64,000 nt of DNA from Acanthosoma haemorrhoidale (lineage: Eukaryota; Arthropoda; Insecta; Hemiptera; Acanthosomatidae): assembly GCA_930367205.1 (NCBI GenBank), contig OV884011.1, positions 111,529,139 to 111,593,138 on the forward strand, read 5' to 3'. Positions within the stretch are counted from its first letter, which is position 1. Every line of letters starts with the position of its first letter. Under the pieces are notes generated by a model. The model made no database searches. It saw only the letters and a program-made list of their open reading frames with translations, and was not told the DNA's origin. This document shows positions 45,936 to 56,163 of the stretch, in pieces. The position numbers were made by a program, and so were the translations under genes.

Positions 45936-46317
45936 GTAATAATACTTACAAAACATTACTTGTACTAAATGATAATACTTTGACTAAATTTGACTTATTT
46001 ATACTGGTTATAATTCCCTTTGTACTTCTCATAAACTAACATAGAACAGGAAAGAGAAAAATATATAATATCAAAATAAAACTATAATAGGTTATTAAAC
46101 TGCTTTATTATTCAGGTTAGAGTACATTTTATTATTTCATTATAAATGCAATATACATAAAAGAAATTTAAACGTTTTAGATAGCCTATGATCTAGTGAT
46201 TAGTATTTCTATTATTTTACGATCAGTAATTTTATCACTTTATCAGTTATTATTGGTGAGGAAGTTTAAACTCTGGAAATATGTTACATGTTCACAAGGC
46301 ACTTTTTTTACAAGCTA
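45936..46317. other. Probable intron of the transporter gene
   Basis: AT-rich sequence following the donor site, with no further coding signal before the LINE cluster begins. Confidence 0.5.
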
Positions 46318-46705
46318 GTTTTTTTTTTTTCCTTCTTATCTTTTCAATTATAAGATTAAGGATGAGAGAACAAAAAAGAAATATTTGGGTTGAGCGGATC
46401 CTTGTACTAGGAGTACCTGCTTGAAGGTGGTGTGAGGGAATTAAGAAGTGTGGGAAGCCTCGGTAGAGGTTGATAGTTGCGGTGCAGTGGTGAGAGTCCA
46501 CTGAATGCTGAGAAATTTTTTTTTTCTTAGCTCTTTAATTATAAGATTAAGGATGAGGGAAAAATAAAGGGATATTTGGGTTGCGCGGATCCTTGTACTA
46601 GGAGTACCTGCTTGAAGGTGGTGTGAGGGAATTAAGAAGTGTGGGAAGCCTCGGTAGAGGTTGATTGTTGCGGCACAGTGGTGATAATACACGTAATACA
46701 AGCTA
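46318..46705 (-). mobile_element. Two short LINE family 1 3' ends in tandem
   Basis: Minus-strand 3'UTR copies A (T run at 46319-46331, body to about 46504) and B (T run near 46516-46525, body to about 46692). Both contain GATCCTTGTACTAGGAGTAC and GTGGGAAGCCTCGGTAGAGG. The pair is bracketed by TACAAGCTAG at 46308-46317 and again at 46696-46705, followed each time by a T run. The ORFs across them are not genes. Confidence 0.75.
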
Positions 46706-48076
46706 GTTTTTTTTTTTGTTTTTTTTTTTTTTCCGAAGCTCTCTAGGTCGAATTTAGGATGTGGGAAAAACATACAATATTTGGGGTAAAAGGAACCTTG
46801 AAGGTGGTGTGAGAGGAGTTAGGGATGTGGGAATCCTCGGTGGAGGTTGGTTAAGTCAGTACAGTAGTGAGAGTCTACCGTTGGCTGGGCCTAGAGTCTC
46901 TCTAGGCATGTGGTGTCGTCGTTGTTAGTCTGATGTCAGAGTGAGGGTGCCCCTTAGAGGCTTGTTGTCAGTGGGTCGGCGTCGTGATTTCTACCATCTT
47001 CTCTGCTCTACCCGATCTTGCGAGTTGCCATCGTGCCGGTAGCGGTGGTGGTGTCATGTCTCGGAAGAGCGGGTTGAGACTGTGCTTCATCGAGTCGAAG
47101 AACTTGATGTGCCGTCGTCTGATGGCCTCAGACGATGGTGGGGAGCTCAAATTTTTCATGCATGTCGGATGCCTTCATGTCGCGAAAAGGAGTGTGCCAC
47201 AGTGCCGTTCTCAGGATGTTATTCTGAAAGCTCTGGAGTCTGGTGATGGTGCTGGTATGTAAAAATCGAAAAAGTGGTGTCCCACACAGCAGAGCTGGCC
47301 TCAGGACGCTCTTATATATGAGGAGTTTTAGTCGGAGGGATATGGCCTGGCTGGTGATAAGATGCTGCAGAGAGTAATATGTTTTGCGGACCCGTTTCAG
47401 TTTATTTTGTAAATGTGTGCCGAACGTCATGTGCCTACCTAGGTTGATGCCTAGATAGCAGATGTTGTTGGCTAGTTTACACGGAGTCCCATCAATGGCA
47501 AAGCTGGGTGGCCGCTTCTTTTTCCCATGCTGGAAAGAGAAGATGATCCCCTGAGTCTTAGCTGGGTTTACTTGGATGTGGACAGCTCGCAACCTATCAG
47601 CAGTCAGTTGACTAGCGCCCTCTGCAGCCTTTAGAGCTCTCGTCGGGTTGAGGCTGGTACTGTAGACCCCTATGTCGTCCGCATATGCCGCTACCTCACA
47701 GTTGGAGTATGAAGCTCCTACGATATGCGCGGTGTATATGTTGAAGAGTAGGGGTCCCAGTACTGACCCTTGGGGAACTCCGACAACGAAATTCCTCCTG
47801 GTAGTTAACGTGGCTCCTATGCGTACAGAAAATGTTCTGCCTGCCAGGTAGGAGGACATAATATTCTGTAGTTGCTCCGGGAAGTCGTGGTCGTTCAGGC
47901 GTTGCAGGAGTGTACGATGGTCGACTGAGTCGAATGCCTTTGTGCAGTCTAGGGAGATCAGCGCGGTGACTCTGTTGTGGCGCATGTTCGATGCAACGTG
48001 CCGCTGCAGTTTCACAAGGTTACAGTCCGCGCTGAGCCCTTTGGTGAAGCCAGTCTGTTGAGGTGGAACTAGTTGA
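46706..48076 (-). mobile_element. LINE family 1 copy: most of the reverse transcriptase plus 3'UTR
   Basis: Jockey-like non-LTR element, 5'-truncated at about 48076, poly-A (T run) at 46706-46732. The frame 48111-47128 contains QTGFTKGLSADCNLVKLQRH, SLDCTKAFDSVDHRTLL, VGVPQGSVLGPLLFNIYTA, the catalytic YADDIGVYST, then VNPAKTQGIIFSF and YLGINLGRHMTFGTHLQNKL. The first ~12 residues of that frame (MFFILIVKKIEI) come from flanking DNA, not the element. A frameshift near 47130-47150 moves the C-terminus (AIRRRHIKFFDSMKH, then PPPLPARWQL) to another frame (47159-46968). The endonuclease is missing, so it cannot mobilise itself. Confidence 0.9.
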
Positions 48077-49024
48077 ATCTCTATTTTTTTTACAATCAAT
48101 ATGAAAAACATAATGTTCGAGAACCACCTTCATGAGATTTTCACACTAGTTTTCTCACCATGTATTGACCCTACTTACATGTACTTACTACTCTACTTAT
48201 ACAAATGGTGTCTCCAATAAAAATCACCCCAGGAGAAGCATCCATAAATGGTTTGCGAATGTGTAGAATTGAAACAGGACACTTCTGGAAATTCGGATCC
48301 TATAGATTACCACAAAACATGGCAGGGAAATAAATTTCTGTAATTTTTAAATACGAATAAGTGGAATAAAGACGTAGGAAATAACATCCCGCGTACCGTG
48401 GACAACTACAACAAAAAGCTCTGCCATATACACACCAAATAGCAAGAGCCGACTGGCACAATAAAGATACTGTAACAAGAATTAAGAAATTAAAATAAAG
48501 GAGAATGGTAAAAACCCTTAATCATTTCATGAGCCCTTTGGTGAAGCCAGTCTGTTGAGGTGGAACTAGTTGAATCTCTATTTTTTTTACAATCAATATG
48601 AAAAACATAATGTTCGAGAACCACCTTCATGAGATTTTCACACTAGTTTTCTCACCATGTATTGACCCTACTTACATGTACTTACTACTCTACTTATACA
48701 AATGGTGTCTCCAATAAAAATCACCCCAGGAGAAGCATCCAGAAATGGTTTGCGAATGTGTAGAATTGAAACAGGACACTTCTGGAAATTCGGATCCTAT
48801 AGATTACCACAAAACATGGCAGGGAAATAAATTTCTGTAATTTTTAAATACGAATAAGTGGAATATAGACGTAGGAAATAACATCCCGCGTACCGTGGAC
48901 AACTACAACAAAAAGCTCTGCCATATACACACCAAATAGCAAGAGCCGACTGGCACAATAAAGATACTGTAACAAGAATTAAGAAATTAAAATAAAGGAG
49001 AATGGTAAAAACCCTTAATCATTT
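48034..49024. repeat. Recent ~495-bp tandem duplication across a LINE edge
   Basis: Unit 1 (48034-48530) and unit 2 (48531-49024) both start GAGCCCTTTGGTGAAGCCAG, inside the LINE coding sequence, and run out into flanking DNA to AAAACCCTTAATCATTT. By eye they differ at only about two positions (ATCCATAAATGG/ATCCAGAAATGG and GGAATAAAGACG/GGAATATAGACG). Each unit carries ~43 bp of the LINE's truncated 5' edge, so the duplication happened after the LINE inserted. Confidence 0.9.
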
Positions 49025-51074
49025 TTAAATGTTCTATTTTAAAGGTTATGGCATATATATATTATATAATATAAAATATTAATATAATAATAATATTATA
49101 TAATAATATATAAATATGTATAAAATATCCAATATGTTATTTTAAATGGAATGGGCACTATTTTCGACAATACTTATCGGACAAAACTTGCATGGGGGGC
49201 CTTTAAAATTAACTTTACCTCAGACAACTTCATCTCCTACACTAGGTGTTTGGGTCCCTAACCTAAGGCACGCAATAAGTTCACTTTCTGGGTTGAAAGG
49301 GTAATTTTCACAACATGTTTGATATAGGTAATAAAATTACTTTTATACTTTTTTTGAGTATTTTTATTACCGTGATTTCTTTTCTTTTTTTTTTGAATAA
49401 AGTCAATATTCAGAAAGGCTGAATTACCTCCAGTTAAAATTAGAATTAAGGGGAATTTAGAAAGTAGGTCGTACACGGTTAACACATGCATTTTTATTGT
49501 ATAAATACTATTAATTAACTGTTATCATTATGTAGGTATGCTCTCAAAATTTACACAGGGGGAAAATTTAAGGGAGAGGGTTAAAGTTGTGGCCCGCCTC
49601 AATATGCGAAGCCCGTAGGTGTGGGCCGCGTTAAAGCACATCTTGCGTCTTGTGTGAGGAATGTAACAAACCTTATGTTAGGAGAACTAATAGAAACTTA
49701 TTTATGATTTGTAAAGAACAACTTAAGCAACATCCGAATGATAAAAAGTTAATCAATAACCTGACGAGGATAGACATGAAATAAGATTCCGTCACATCGA
49801 GAAATACTAATCGAAAAGAGGAAGTATTGACGACAAGAATGCTAAAAATGCTACACCTCTACTCACAACAACTCTTTTAGTTACTTACACTTTAACTAAA
49901 TAACTCTTTCGACTTTACAAATCTTCTTTTGACAGTTCTTTTGTTATCCATGCCTTGAACCTTTCCATTCCCATCGACATAAGTCGTTCATCAACCCGTT
50001 TATTGTCATTATTCTCTTCCAATAATTCCTGTTTTCTTTACTACTCAGTAATGTTGTTTGTTACTTTATCTTGCTGTTGGCTGTTTGCAGTTATCTAATA
50101 AATACATAGCCTTTAGTGTCAGTGATGATCTTATCAAATCTGTGTCAATCATCACCTTTTTATGTTTCCCCTTTTTCTGTTGGCTAGACATTCCTATTTT
50201 GTTCCTTCTTGTTTTGTGTCCCAGAATTAAGTGTTTTTTATTTCATTTCATTTTAAAAGTTTAAAATTACTTCCTCTTCCGTAGGGCTCTTGAGAGATCA
50301 GAAATTCTTGAAATGCTATCTAATTTATAGATGTCATTGTAAAATCTGGTACAAAATAGTATGGTTATCATAATTAGAGAAATTAATATAAAGCTTCTTT
50401 GTTATGAAATGTTACATTTTAAGGATTTGAGATGCACCTCAAAAGTTATTTCTGGGGTTTAGACATCCACTGAAGTGATGTGTTGTTTCTGATTCCATTT
50501 TTGAAAACAACCTGGTGGTAAAAACGAGAAGCCCTTACCTCTCAAGTGTGCCATTTGGTATAAAACTGTACTAAAGATGCCTACATAGGTTTATAGAAGA
50601 CTTGGCCCTTTATGTGCTTTGATAGGAAAGGTATTATTATTTCGTATGTAGTGATCAAAGTGGCATCTAGTTCACATGAATTATTTTTAGTGATAATAAC
50701 GAATGCTCGATTAAATATGACGAGTGATTACAAATTCTCTGTTTGGTCATAAACATGAATCAGGTATACTGAATATAGTTTCGCGCCTTAGTACTGAGTT
50801 TAAACTTTCAGTAAACTTTGATCAGTGGCCCAAGAATAATATTTGACATTATAAGACATTTTACAGAGTGCAGCGTTGGAATTTCCTAACGATGTGGCAT
50901 GGTAACGGTAACGGTTACATTGTACAATTCTCTGTTACAATCTTACAATATACAGGTTATTATCGATTTTTGGCGTTAAATAAAAACTTACCTCAGTATC
51001 TATTTGCCAATTGAATGTCATCCAAATTCAGGTTAAAATGTCTCGTATACGCTAACCATATATCGTATATTAGG
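49025..51074. other. AT-rich stretch without a recognised gene
   Basis: Opens with a highly AT-biased, hairpin-prone tract (49050-49135). The ORFs at 49258-49491 (-) and 50058-50264 (+) have no family motif. Confidence 0.55.
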
Positions 51075-53550
51075 GTTTTTTTTTCTTTTCACTTTTCAAC
51101 AATTTATTAAAATAAAGCACAATCTGCCTTATTAGGCAATAAGTAATTGAGATAAATGTTATCATTTATACCATATTTACAATTCATCATTCACTCGCTC
51201 ACTCATACAATATTTAGAAACAGCCCAGAGGCCTCCCAAGTCCATGTGGTTGTCACCTCCCTCGCATGCGAAGGAGGCAGCGGAGTCTTGGGAAGTCCCC
51301 CACGCTCCTACGTCAGCCACGTCACTGGATAAAGCCAGCGGAGGCTGACCAAGAGCGCGAGAGCCACAGACGCTCAGGACATGATTAGAGAAACTGGCCG
51401 TTGCCAAGACTCCCACTAACACTTAGTTATAGCAAGTCACGAAGCCACTGCTGTTTTAATTACTCCGAGGAGGATTATAGGTGAGTGATGCAGTGCAATG
51501 ACTGTGCTAGGGAATTAGGGTGGTTGGATAGGTTAATATGGAATTTTATAAACTTGGAAGGGATGAGTTTAAGAATATAGGGTATATTCAGATCATTGTG
51601 AAGGGTTTTGTTGCTGACGTAATAAGGGGCATTTACTATTGTTCTTAGGACTTTTGATTGAAAGGATTGGATGCGCTAGATATTCGCCTTTTTTGCTGTC
51701 CCCCATAGCTCTATTCCGTATATCCAGATTGGCTTAAGTATAACTTTGTAAATAAGTAGTTTATTTTCTATTGAGAGATAGGATGTCATTCGAAGTAGTC
51801 TGTATAGTAGTCCAAAGCGTCTGTTTAGTTCTTGTCTTTTTAGCCTCGTGTGTGGGTTCCATGTCAGTCTTTTGTCGAGATAGAAGCCTAGAGCTTGTAA
51901 AGCAAACCTGCGTGCCAAACCCTGTCAAAAGCTTGAGCTATATCAAGAAAGGCTGCAGTGCAATACTGTTTGGATTCAAGGGCTGAGGAGATGTGATCAA
52001 CAACGCGAAGGCCTTGTTGAGCAGTGGAATGTCGTCGGCGGAAACCAAACTGGTGAGTAGGATAAAGGTTTTTGGATTCAATAATTTGAAGTAGGCGGTT
52101 TAATAGGAGTTTTTCAAATATTTTTGAGAGTATAGGGAGTAGGCTAATTGGACGGTAAGACGAGGCATCATTGGGTGGTTTGCCGGGTTTGGCGAATAGG
52201 ACTATAACGGAGTGTTTCCAGAGGAGAGGAAAATGCATCGTTCGGATAATGCAGTTATAAATGTAGGTTAGGAAGATTATGGCTTTAGGAGGAAGATGTT
52301 GGAGAATTCGAGGAGTAAGGAGATCATATCTTGGAGATTTTTGGTAAGATAATTTTTTCAGAAGATATTTAACCTCAGAGGGGTTAACAGCTTTTTGTGG
52401 TAGTGAGAGAGGGGTAGGTGAAGTGAGGAAATCTTCAACAGTTGAGCGATGAGCATTGTTTTGAGGAGTAAGGTGAGGAGTGAAAGTACGGGAAAGATGA
52501 AGTGCGAATCCTTCCGCCCTCTCGCCATCCGAAGTAGCCCAGGACCCATCATCACGACGGATTGGGTGTGAAACAGGATGATACTTTAGGATTTTCTTAG
52601 TTAGATTCTACAAGGAGTTGTCCCTGGTAGACAGAGAGGAGAGATAGGAATTAAAAGAATCGGAACGGAAGGATGCCAATTGCCGCTTTACTAACCAGCA
52701 GTACTGATTTTATGAGCGACGATCAGCAGAATGTCGGGATCTTTGCCACACTGTTCTGGAGTGGCATTTGGATTGGATTAGGTCTATGAGATACTGAGGT
52801 AAAGGATTTTAATTGTGATTTTTTAGATGACGGTGGGGTGACGATGCCTCCCAGGCCGACCTCTGGATCAGAGTAGTGAAGGAATACACTGCATCGTCTA
52901 GGTCTTGGGATGTTTTCAGGGGTACTTTAAGGTCTACATATTCTGTAAGAATCTGGCGAAAGTGGTCCCAGTCAACTAGGCCCCTGATAAATGAAGGAGG
53001 AGGCAGTTTGTGGATAGGTCTTAGGGAAATGGTTAATAATAAAGGGCTATGATCGGAGCGGAGGTCATCGAGGCGCGTTAGTGAATAGTTTAGTGTTCCC
53101 AAACTATTGTAGAAGAAAAAGTCTACGAGATCTGGATTTCGGTTGGGATCTGATGGCCAATAGGTGACTGTGTCAGGAGAGATAGTGGAGCAATGTTTCC
53201 GTGTGAGTGCAAACAGCAAAGCACGTCCTCGTGTATTTGTGGATCTTGAGCCTCAATGTTGATGCTTTGCGTTAAAGTCCCCACCCACAAGGAAACAATG
53301 TCCAATGGAGTCTAGAAAGGAGATGAATTGGGAATCGGAAATGGATTTATTGGGAGGGCAGTACACTGATGCTAGAGTAAGGGGGAAAGGGAAGGTGCTG
53401 ATTGACACTGCAGTGGACTGAAGGAAATCATGTGCTACCAAAGGAACTATGTGATGGGAAATGGATTTATGGACAATGACAGCGGTGCCTACATGTCCTC
53501 TTCCATCTGGGTGATCAGTTCGATAAGTCTGGTACTGTCGAAGTATAAAA
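51075..53550 (-). mobile_element. LINE family 2 copy with endonuclease, deleted in the catalytic core
   Basis: T run 51075-51084 marks the 3' end. Reading leftward from 53550: endonuclease pieces (HVGTAVIVHKSISHHIV, LASVYCPPNKSISDSQ, FLVGGDFNAKH, LVDFFFYNSLGTLNYS, RSDHSPLLLTI); then the linker and RT (ASSYRPISLLPILSKIFEKL, FGFRRRHSTAQQGL, AAFLDIAQAFDRVWHAGLLY). At about 51893 the frame jumps straight to FYLDKRLTWNPHTRLKRQEL. Compared with 39405-41853 roughly 450 bp holding GVPQGSVLG and FADD are missing, so the enzyme is dead. It is further into the 5' end than the other copy. Confidence 0.88.
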
Positions 53551-54225
53551 GGTCACTTAATCGTAAGTCTTGAGAGGACAGTTCACCCAGTAGTCGGTTG
53601 AGACGGTTTGACGAACTGGACACTTCCTATAAACGGTAACAAAACAGTTGGTTTATAGAGCGATACGAAAACGACTTGCAAAAGGATTTTGATTGTGAAT
53701 TTGTGGATGACGATAGGGCGATGATTCCTCCCAAGTCGACCTCTGGACCAGAGTAGTGAAAGAATGCACTGCATTGTCTAGGTCTTGGGATGTTTTCAAG
53801 GACACTTTGAGGTCCACGGAATCTGTAAGAAGCTGGCGGAAGTGGTCCTAATCGATTGGGCTCCTAATAAATGAAGGAAGAGGCAGTTTCTGAATTGTTC
53901 TAAGGGAAATGGTTAGTAATAAATAAATTACTGGGCAATAAGTAATTGTGAGAAATATTCTCATTAATGCCATATTTACAATTTGCAATTGACGCGGCTG
54001 ACGGAGTTGCGTGGGGGACTTCCCAAGACGCCACTTCCTCTTTCACATGCGAGGGAGGGGACAAACATGTGAATTTGGGAGGCTTCGAGGCTGTTTGTAA
54101 ATATTGTATGAATGAGTGAGTGAATGATTAATTGTAAATATGGTATGAGTGAGAACATTTATCTCAATTACTTATTGCCTAATAAGGCAGATTGTAAGTT
54201 TAGCCCAATAAAGAATAATATATAT
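53551..54225. mobile_element. LINE family 2 pieces in mixed orientation
   Basis: 53684-53925 repeats (minus) the endonuclease-to-RT linker seen at 52800-53040. 53926-53990 is minus-strand 3'UTR (ACTGGGCAATAAGTAATT). 53991-54225 is plus-strand 3'UTR, ending GCCTAATAAGGCAGATTG and an AATAAAG stretch. Opposed 3'UTR pieces meeting head-on suggest an inversion during insertion (twin priming) or later rearrangement. 53551-53683 is unassigned. Confidence 0.7.
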
Positions 54226-55190
54226 ATATAACAATTACGGTATGCTAAGAGAAATGACCATTATAAACCTGGAGTTTGCAACACCCCATTTAAAATACAC
54301 ACACATAATTCATAGGGCTAGTTCACAAAATGATAAGGGGCTGGCAAAACTGGTGAGTTGTCCTGTTTGTCGTATTTTTCAAGTGGCTCATTTAAATAAC
54401 TATTGTTTTGTGAAACCTCTTCCTTCATTGACGAAAATCTAACTCTGAATTCCAAAAAGTTATAAACTATTTCAGTAAAATCAGAACCGATGCTGTTGCA
54501 AATATTTTGACAGTAATTTTGGTGTGAGAGTTCAATTTTTGTTATGATTAGTCACAATGAGAATAGGGCTTATGGTCGGTTTAATTTTGAATAAAACTAT
54601 GCTGCAAACAATGTATCAAACCATGTATCAAAAATGGCTGCAGCCGGTGGTTTCTGTTTTGCCTGGTGAACACTCACCATTCTCCACAAAACCTTGCGTT
54701 CCCTTGCGCTCCCAAAAGCGTGCCAACAATGCTTTCGTCAGAAAAAATAACTAATTTCTTTTCCTCTGGAGGTATATTTTTTTTATCAAGAATAACGCAG
54801 TACATTCATATTTTAGTTTATATATTTTAGTTACGACCCGGCGAGTAGGAGATTGAGTGGATGTAGCAGCCCTTGTTGAAAGTTACTATTGTTTAAGGTG
54901 TGTTAAATATCCCACATAACTCATTGGAGATAACTGAAGATGACACTTTAGATCTGTCAAAAGCACTTTTTCAATAAATAAGAAAATATCAATAGTGGGA
55001 ATACAATAAAGCTGTTTTATAATTATAACATTCCACAACCCGGCAGTCTTTTTATTTTTTTAATATTTTCGTTTGTTGTTTTGTGTTTTGTATTGTACAT
55101 AGAATATAGGATAATGATAAAAACTGATAATTCTGCTCATTTTTCCTTTTTTTAACTCTCACTAATTCATATTCCCGCTATTTCGATAAT
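54226..55190. other. AT-rich stretch without a recognised gene
   Basis: The ORFs at 54242-54442 and 54557-54754 (+) show no motif. The latter contains a CAATGTATCAAACCATGTATC near-repeat only. Confidence 0.5.
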
Positions 55191-55191
55191 C

Positions 55192-55729
55192 TTTTTTTTT
55201 TTTTCTTTGCTCTCAAATTTTTAGATTATGGATAAGGGAAAAATAAAGGAATTTATTTGGGGTGAGCGGATCCTTTTACTAGGAGTACCTGTTTGAAGGC
55301 GGGGTGAGGGAATCGAGGAGTGTGGGAAGCCTCGGAAGAGGTTGAAATGTTGCGGTGCAGTGGTGAGAGTCCACTGAAGGCTGAGCCTAGAGTCTCTCTA
55401 GGCCTGTAGTGCAAGCTCATTCAGTTGCATATCAGCGATAGGTGTGCGTCAGAGGCTTGTTGCTGGTTGGCCAAGGGCCGTAATGTCCACCATTTGGTCT
55501 GCTTTCCCATATCTAGAGAGTTGCCATCTTACCGGTAGTGGTGGGGGTGTGAGGTCTTGGAATAGGGGGTTTTGGCAATGTTTCATAAAGTCGAAGAATT
55601 TGATGTGTCTTCTTCTGATGGCTTTGGTGATGGTGGGGACCTCGAACTTTTCATGGATGTCAGGAGCCTTCATTTCACAAAAAGGGATATGCCATAGTCC
55701 CGTGCGCAGGATGTTGTTCTGGAAGCTCT
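55192..55729 (-). mobile_element. LINE family 1 3' part, truncated at the FQNN motif
   Basis: T run 55192-55204 is the tail. The 3'UTR (GGGAAGCCTCGGAAGAGG) and ORF2 C-terminus follow (55673-55449: APDIHEKFEVPTITKAIRRR, HIKFFDFMKHCQNP, PPPLPVRWQLSRYG). The copy starts at its 5' side with SFQNNIL (about 55729), right beside the poly-A of the next LINE. Confidence 0.85.
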
Positions 55730-56163
55730 GTTTTTTTTTGTTTTTGTTTTTTTACTTAGCTCTCGACTGGAAATATAGGATGCAGGAAAAATAAAGGAAA
55801 TTATCTGGGATGATGGGTTCCTTTCACTAAGGGGAGTCCCATTTGAAGGTAGTATGAGAAGGATATGGGGTGTGGGATGCCTAAAAGAGGCGGGTGGATA
55901 GTAAGAGTATACCGGGAAGGTAGTGATAGTCTACCTATGGTGGAGCCTAGGGGTACTAGGCATTGGTTTGAAGTTGGCCAGGTGAAACCTGGCCTCGGCC
56001 CCTGTAGGGGGCTGCACTGAGTCGGCCTATCGGCCGGGGAATCTTCCTACCCTGAGCAGGTAGAAGGGGTATTCTTGCTTCGGTTGAGTCGGCCGGGAGA
56101 TCGACCTCTATCTGGGTGTTGGTCGTTCAGTCCCCGTCAGGGGGCTCGGGTAGAGAAATCTTG
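55730..56163 (-). mobile_element. LINE type c 3' end abutting the previous copy
   Basis: A T-rich run with G interruptions (55731-55754) is the tail. The body matches 5963-6400 (GGGAAAAATAAAGG-type start, CCTTTCACTAAGGGGAGTCC, repeated GTCGGCC). Similarity ends near 56163. No ORF. Confidence 0.8.

Noticed and set aside
45797..46039. 80-residue ORF taken as a complete small protein
   Set aside because: Only the part up to 45935 is coding; the rest runs past a splice donor into intron.
46292..46773. ORFs of 69 and 110 residues with repeated HLQAGTPSTRIR peptides
   Set aside because: The repeated peptide comes from two tandem LINE 3'UTR copies read in an arbitrary frame.
48064..48111. N-terminal MFFILIVKKIEI of the 327-residue LINE frame
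   Set aside because: It is translated from DNA flanking the truncated LINE; the same sequence is repeated in the tandem unit at about 48560-48610.
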